Assembly (NCBI RefSeq): GCF_009741735.1
Contig: NZ_WHOH01000003.1
Span: forward strand, 744,001 to 808,000
Source: Lentibacillus sp. JNUCC-1
GTDB lineage: Bacteria > Bacillota > Bacilli > Bacillales > Amphibacillaceae
DNA: 64,000 nucleotides
Direction of reading: 5' to 3'
Shown here: positions 61,249 to 64,000 of the stretch, one piece after another
How positions within the stretch are numbered: position 1 is the stretch's first letter
Layout of the letters: the number at the start of each line of letters is the position of its first letter
Notes under the pieces: generated by a model
Seen by the model: only the letters and a program-made list of their open reading frames with translations
Told to the model about the DNA's origin: nothing
Databases searched by the model: none
Made by a program: the position numbers and the translations under genes

Positions 61249-62876
61249 ATGTCGAACAATATCGTTAGAGGAACCATGTTGCTCACTGGGGCAACTTTTT
61301 TATCTAAATTTCTGGGGATGATTTACGTAATCCCTTTTCAAGAGCTCGTGGGTGAAACAGGTGGTACATTATTTAATTTTGCTTATACACCGTATAACAT
61401 ATTTCTGAGTATATCCACGATTGGTGTTCCATTAGCCGTTTCAAAATTTGTATCAAAATATAATTCGCTTGGGGATTATCAAACAGGTATGCGCATGTTT
61501 AAATCAGGCATGGTGTTAATGATGGTCACAGGGATTGTGGCCTTCCTAACCATGTTCTTAAGTGCTGGATGGCTGGCTGGGGTCATCATTACAAGCGAGG
61601 ACGCCTCGAAGGTTACAACTGCTGATGTCGTTTTGGTTATGAGGACGGTCAGTATTGCCTTAATTATTATTCCGGCAATGAGTATTGTCAGGGGATTTTT
61701 TCAAGGATATCAATCAATGGGCCCCACTGCAATTTCCCAAGTTGTCGAGCAAATTATAAGGATTCTTTTTCTTCTCGCATCTGCATTTGTAGTTGTTAAA
61801 ATACTTGGGGGGAAATTGTAACGGCAGTTGGGTTCGCAACATTTGCCACATTTGTTGGTGCCTTGGCCTCTTGTGTTATATTATGGTTGTACTGGCATAA
61901 ACGCAAAGATCAGATCAAAGCACGGGCAGCAAAACAGCAAAAACCGGCTGCGGCAATCCCAACGAAAGATTTGTTTAAAGAATTATTAGGTTATGCAGGT
62001 CCATTTATTATTGTTGGTTTAGCCACGTCTTTGTATCAAATCGTTGATATGTTTACGTTTGAACGTGCAATGACAGACATAGGCGCAAGTGAAAGTGTTT
62101 GGCAAACCGCTTATTCAGCATTTAACTTTTACGGACATAAACTAGTCGTTATACCTGGAACCATTGCAACAGGCTTATCTTTGGCAATGTTACCTGCCTT
62201 GACGAAATCATTTACTGAAAACAACCGAAAACAGGTCTTTCAGCAAATCAATCAGTCTCTGCAGATCATATTTGTTCTTGTTATTCCGGCCGCAGTTGGT
62301 CTGACGGTGTTATCAGATGTTGCCTATGGTGCGTTATATGGGATGACAAATCTTGACATCACCGGTAATATTCTGGCATGGTATGCCCCTGTTGCCTTGT
62401 TTTTCTCATTATTTACAGTGACAGCATCTATTTTACAAGGCATTAACCAGCAACGCTTCACGGTTGTGAGCCTGGGTGCAGGGTTACTATTGAAAATACT
62501 GTTCAACGTATTCTTGATTCATACTTTTGGGGCAAAAGGTGCTGTTTTCGGAACAGCAATTGCCGCAATCACAGCGGTTATGTTAAATCTTTGGCGCATA
62601 AAAACTGCTATTGGGTTCCCGTTCAAACCCCTCATCAAACGTGCTGCACTTGTGTTGATTTTTTCAACAGTAATGACGGTCGTTATATTTATCCTAAAAT
62701 GGTTGGTAGGTATGTTCGTTGATTATGAAGCCTCAAGAAGCGGTGCTGTAATTATGCTGGTCATCGGGGTAGCAATTGGCGGCGGAATTTATTTATGGCT
62801 TGGTTATGCATCTACATTGCTTGAACGGACACTTGGCAATCGTATTAAAGTGCTGGATCGTATTTTCAAACGATAG
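61249..62876 (+). CDS. ytgP: YtgP/MurJ-type lipid II flippase (frameshift)
   Basis: A 542-residue polysaccharide-biosynthesis/MVF-family membrane protein with about 14 helices. 'TFLSKFLGMIYVIPFQELVG' (near residue 16) opens the family, and 'PAMSIVRGFFQGYQSMGPTA' and 'LVVIPGTIATGLSLAMLPAL' are in place. B. subtilis YtgP (MurJ) flips lipid II. The frame breaks at the G6 run 61807-61812; one more G gives 'ILGGEIVTAVGFATFATFVG' and joins the two pieces, 543 codons, the family length. ATG 61249 follows GCAGGTGAAA. Confidence 0.87.
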
Positions 62877-62888
62877 GAGGGTGTTTGT

Positions 62889-63623
62889 ATGCGACTTGAT
62901 AAACTCTTGGCCAATACAGGCTATGGCAGCAGAAAAGACGTCAAAGCACTCTTAAAGAAATCCATGGTGATGGTGAATGACACTCGGGTAAAGAATGGCA
63001 GCATTCATGTAGACCCTGAGCAGGATTTTATTCTGGTGGAAGGCGAACCGGTTGTTTACGAAAAGTATATTTATCTCATGATGAATAAGCCAAAAGATGT
63101 GATCAGTGCGACAGATGATCTTCGGGATCGAACAGTCATTGATTTACTGCCTCCTGAATATCACCTGTATAAACCATTTCCGGTTGGGAGACTTGATAAA
63201 GATACTGAGGGATTGCTTCTAATTACGAATGATGGTCAATTGGCACACCAATTAACAACACCTAAAAATGACGTCCCCAAAACGTATTATGCCATTGTTG
63301 AAGGACGCGTAACAGAACAGGATGCCCATGCATTTAGTAAGGGTGTCACATTGGACGATGGCTATGAAACAAAGCCCGGGAAACTTGTTGTGTTAAGCAG
63401 AGGTGATATTTCCCATATCGAACTGACGATTACTGAAGGAAAGTTTCATCAGGTAAAGCGAATGTTCGAAGCAGTTGGAAAGAAAGTTGCGTATCTTAAG
63501 CGGTTGAGCATGGCTGATTTGCATCTGGACGAAGCACTCGAACCCGGTGAATATCGCCGTTTGACAGAGCATGAGTTGAAAGAGGATTTAACGATTGTAA
63601 AACCATCTCATGAATCTTCATGA
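62889..63623 (+). CDS. ytzG: Pseudouridine synthase, RsuA type
   Basis: A 244-residue enzyme. An S4 RNA-binding domain (residues 1-58, 'MRLDKLLANTGYGSRKDVKA'), then the catalytic domain with the active Asp in 'GRLDKDTEGLLLITNDGQLA' (near residue 101) and 'GKFHQVKRMF' near 190. RsuA-group enzymes isomerise one uridine in 16S rRNA. It lies 12 bp after ytgP, as in B. subtilis. ATG 62889 follows AGGAGGGTG. Confidence 0.92.
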   Translation: MRLDKLLANTGYGSRKDVKALLKKSMVMVNDTRVKNGSIHVDPEQDFILVEGEPVVYEKYIYLMMNKPKDVISATDDLRDRTVIDLLPPEYHLYKPFPVGRLDKDTEGLLLITNDGQLAHQLTTPKNDVPKTYYAIVEGRVTEQDAHAFSKGVTLDDGYETKPGKLVVLSRGDISHIELTITEGKFHQVKRMFEAVGKKVAYLKRLSMADLHLDEALEPGEYRRLTEHELKEDLTIVKPSHESS

Positions 63624-63640
63624 AAGCAGGGTGAACAGTT

Positions 63641-64000
63641 TGGGATCTGATTCTCATTATTTTATTGGCATCGGGCTAACACCAGAAGCCAGAGAAAAAG
63701 TTGCTTCCATACAAGAAGAAGTGACTCCTTATTTCTCTTATAAAACATGGACACATAAAGAGGATTTCCATATTACGCTGAAATTCCTGGGTGCAGTCAA
63801 AGCGGAGAAACTGGACCTCATTGATCGTGAGTTTAAACATATGGATCTAGGGAAGTCATTTTTTATAAAGCTGGGAACTCTTGGATACTTTGGATCACCA
63901 GAACATCCGCGTGTCTTATGGGTAGGTGTAGAAAAGAATTCAATGCTTGTGCATCTTCAGGAGAAGGTTTCAGATGCGCTTCATGCTCAAGGGTTTGAAA
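63641..64000 (+). CDS. thpR: 2'-5' RNA ligase/cyclic phosphodiesterase (partial, 3' end outside window)
   Basis: At least 120 residues of a LigT/ThpR-family 2H phosphoesterase, matching YtlP next to ytzG in B. subtilis. It reads 'HYFIGIGLTPEAREKV' and the first HxTx motif 'FHITLKFLG' (near residue 47). The second HxTx motif should lie past the window. The start is taken at the TTG at 63641 with AGGGTGA upstream; an in-frame ATG at 63611 would overlap ytzG. These enzymes act on RNA 2',3'-cyclic phosphates. Confidence 0.82.

Overview
This window is a chromosomal segment from a Bacillus-like Firmicute (family Bacillaceae). Most genes have direct Bacillus subtilis counterparts in recognisable blocks: yutE/F/G/H/I-yuzD-yutM, yumC/yumB-yuiB/C/D, a kapB/yugI/yugO/pgi stretch, menFDHBE, ytkD-ytlDCA-pckA-metK-ytoA-ytqB-leuS and ytgP-ytzG-ytlP. 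The acidic proteins and the 16S sequence look like a moderately halophilic genus such as Lentibacillus or Virgibacillus. That genus guess comes from memory and is weak.

Layout. 0-11.9 kb: an RDD membrane protein, the yut block (HAD phosphatase, Fe-S assembly proteins, spore coat-type YutH), ferredoxin-NADP reductase YumC, NADH dehydrogenase YumB, and yuiBCD. 12-16.5 kb: BirA-controlled bioY, deoD, HPr, the KhtTU K+/H+ antiporter and kapB. 16.5-24.3 kb: a mobile repeat, a Cu/Zn-SOD-like lipoprotein, patB, pgi, yugI, the K+ channel yugO and an M42 peptidase. 24.7-30.2 kb: a giant secreted bacillopeptidase F and a riboflavin transporter under an FMN riboswitch. 30.2-41 kb: menaquinone genes, menI-menA on one strand and menFDHBE on the other. 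They are separated by a repeat element that carries a group II intron. 41-51 kb: ytkD, an NMT1-type ABC transporter, pckA, SAM riboswitch-metK, ytoA and an IS4-type insertion sequence. 51-54.6 kb: ytqB and T-box-leuS. 55.4-60.8 kb: a complete rrn operon (two promoters, 16S-23S-5S, no spacer tRNA). 60.8-64 kb: a tiny gene, a MurJ-type flippase, a pseudouridine synthase and a partial 2'-5' RNA ligase.

Three things cut across the annotation. First, eight otherwise intact genes (yutE, yumB, bpr, menD, menH, menB, ytoA, ytgP) carry nine frameshifts. Every one is repaired by adding one base at a mononucleotide run, and each repaired gene has a length divisible by three and close to its family's size. 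Consensus error is more likely than gene decay. Second, two families of palindromic dispersed repeats are present. One is a roughly 120-bp hairpin element in two full and two half copies. The other is a 0.4-0.7 kb MITE-like element in three copies with shared inverted ends. Third, one of those MITE-like copies is split by a 1,919-bp group II intron whose ends can be fixed to the base by comparison with an empty copy.

Regulation is unusually readable: FMN, SAM and T-box leaders, a BirA operator, consensus promoters for leuS and rrn, and a hairpin that spans the yuiC start. I did not find a CRISPR array, a prophage, a tRNA gene or an obvious defence system.
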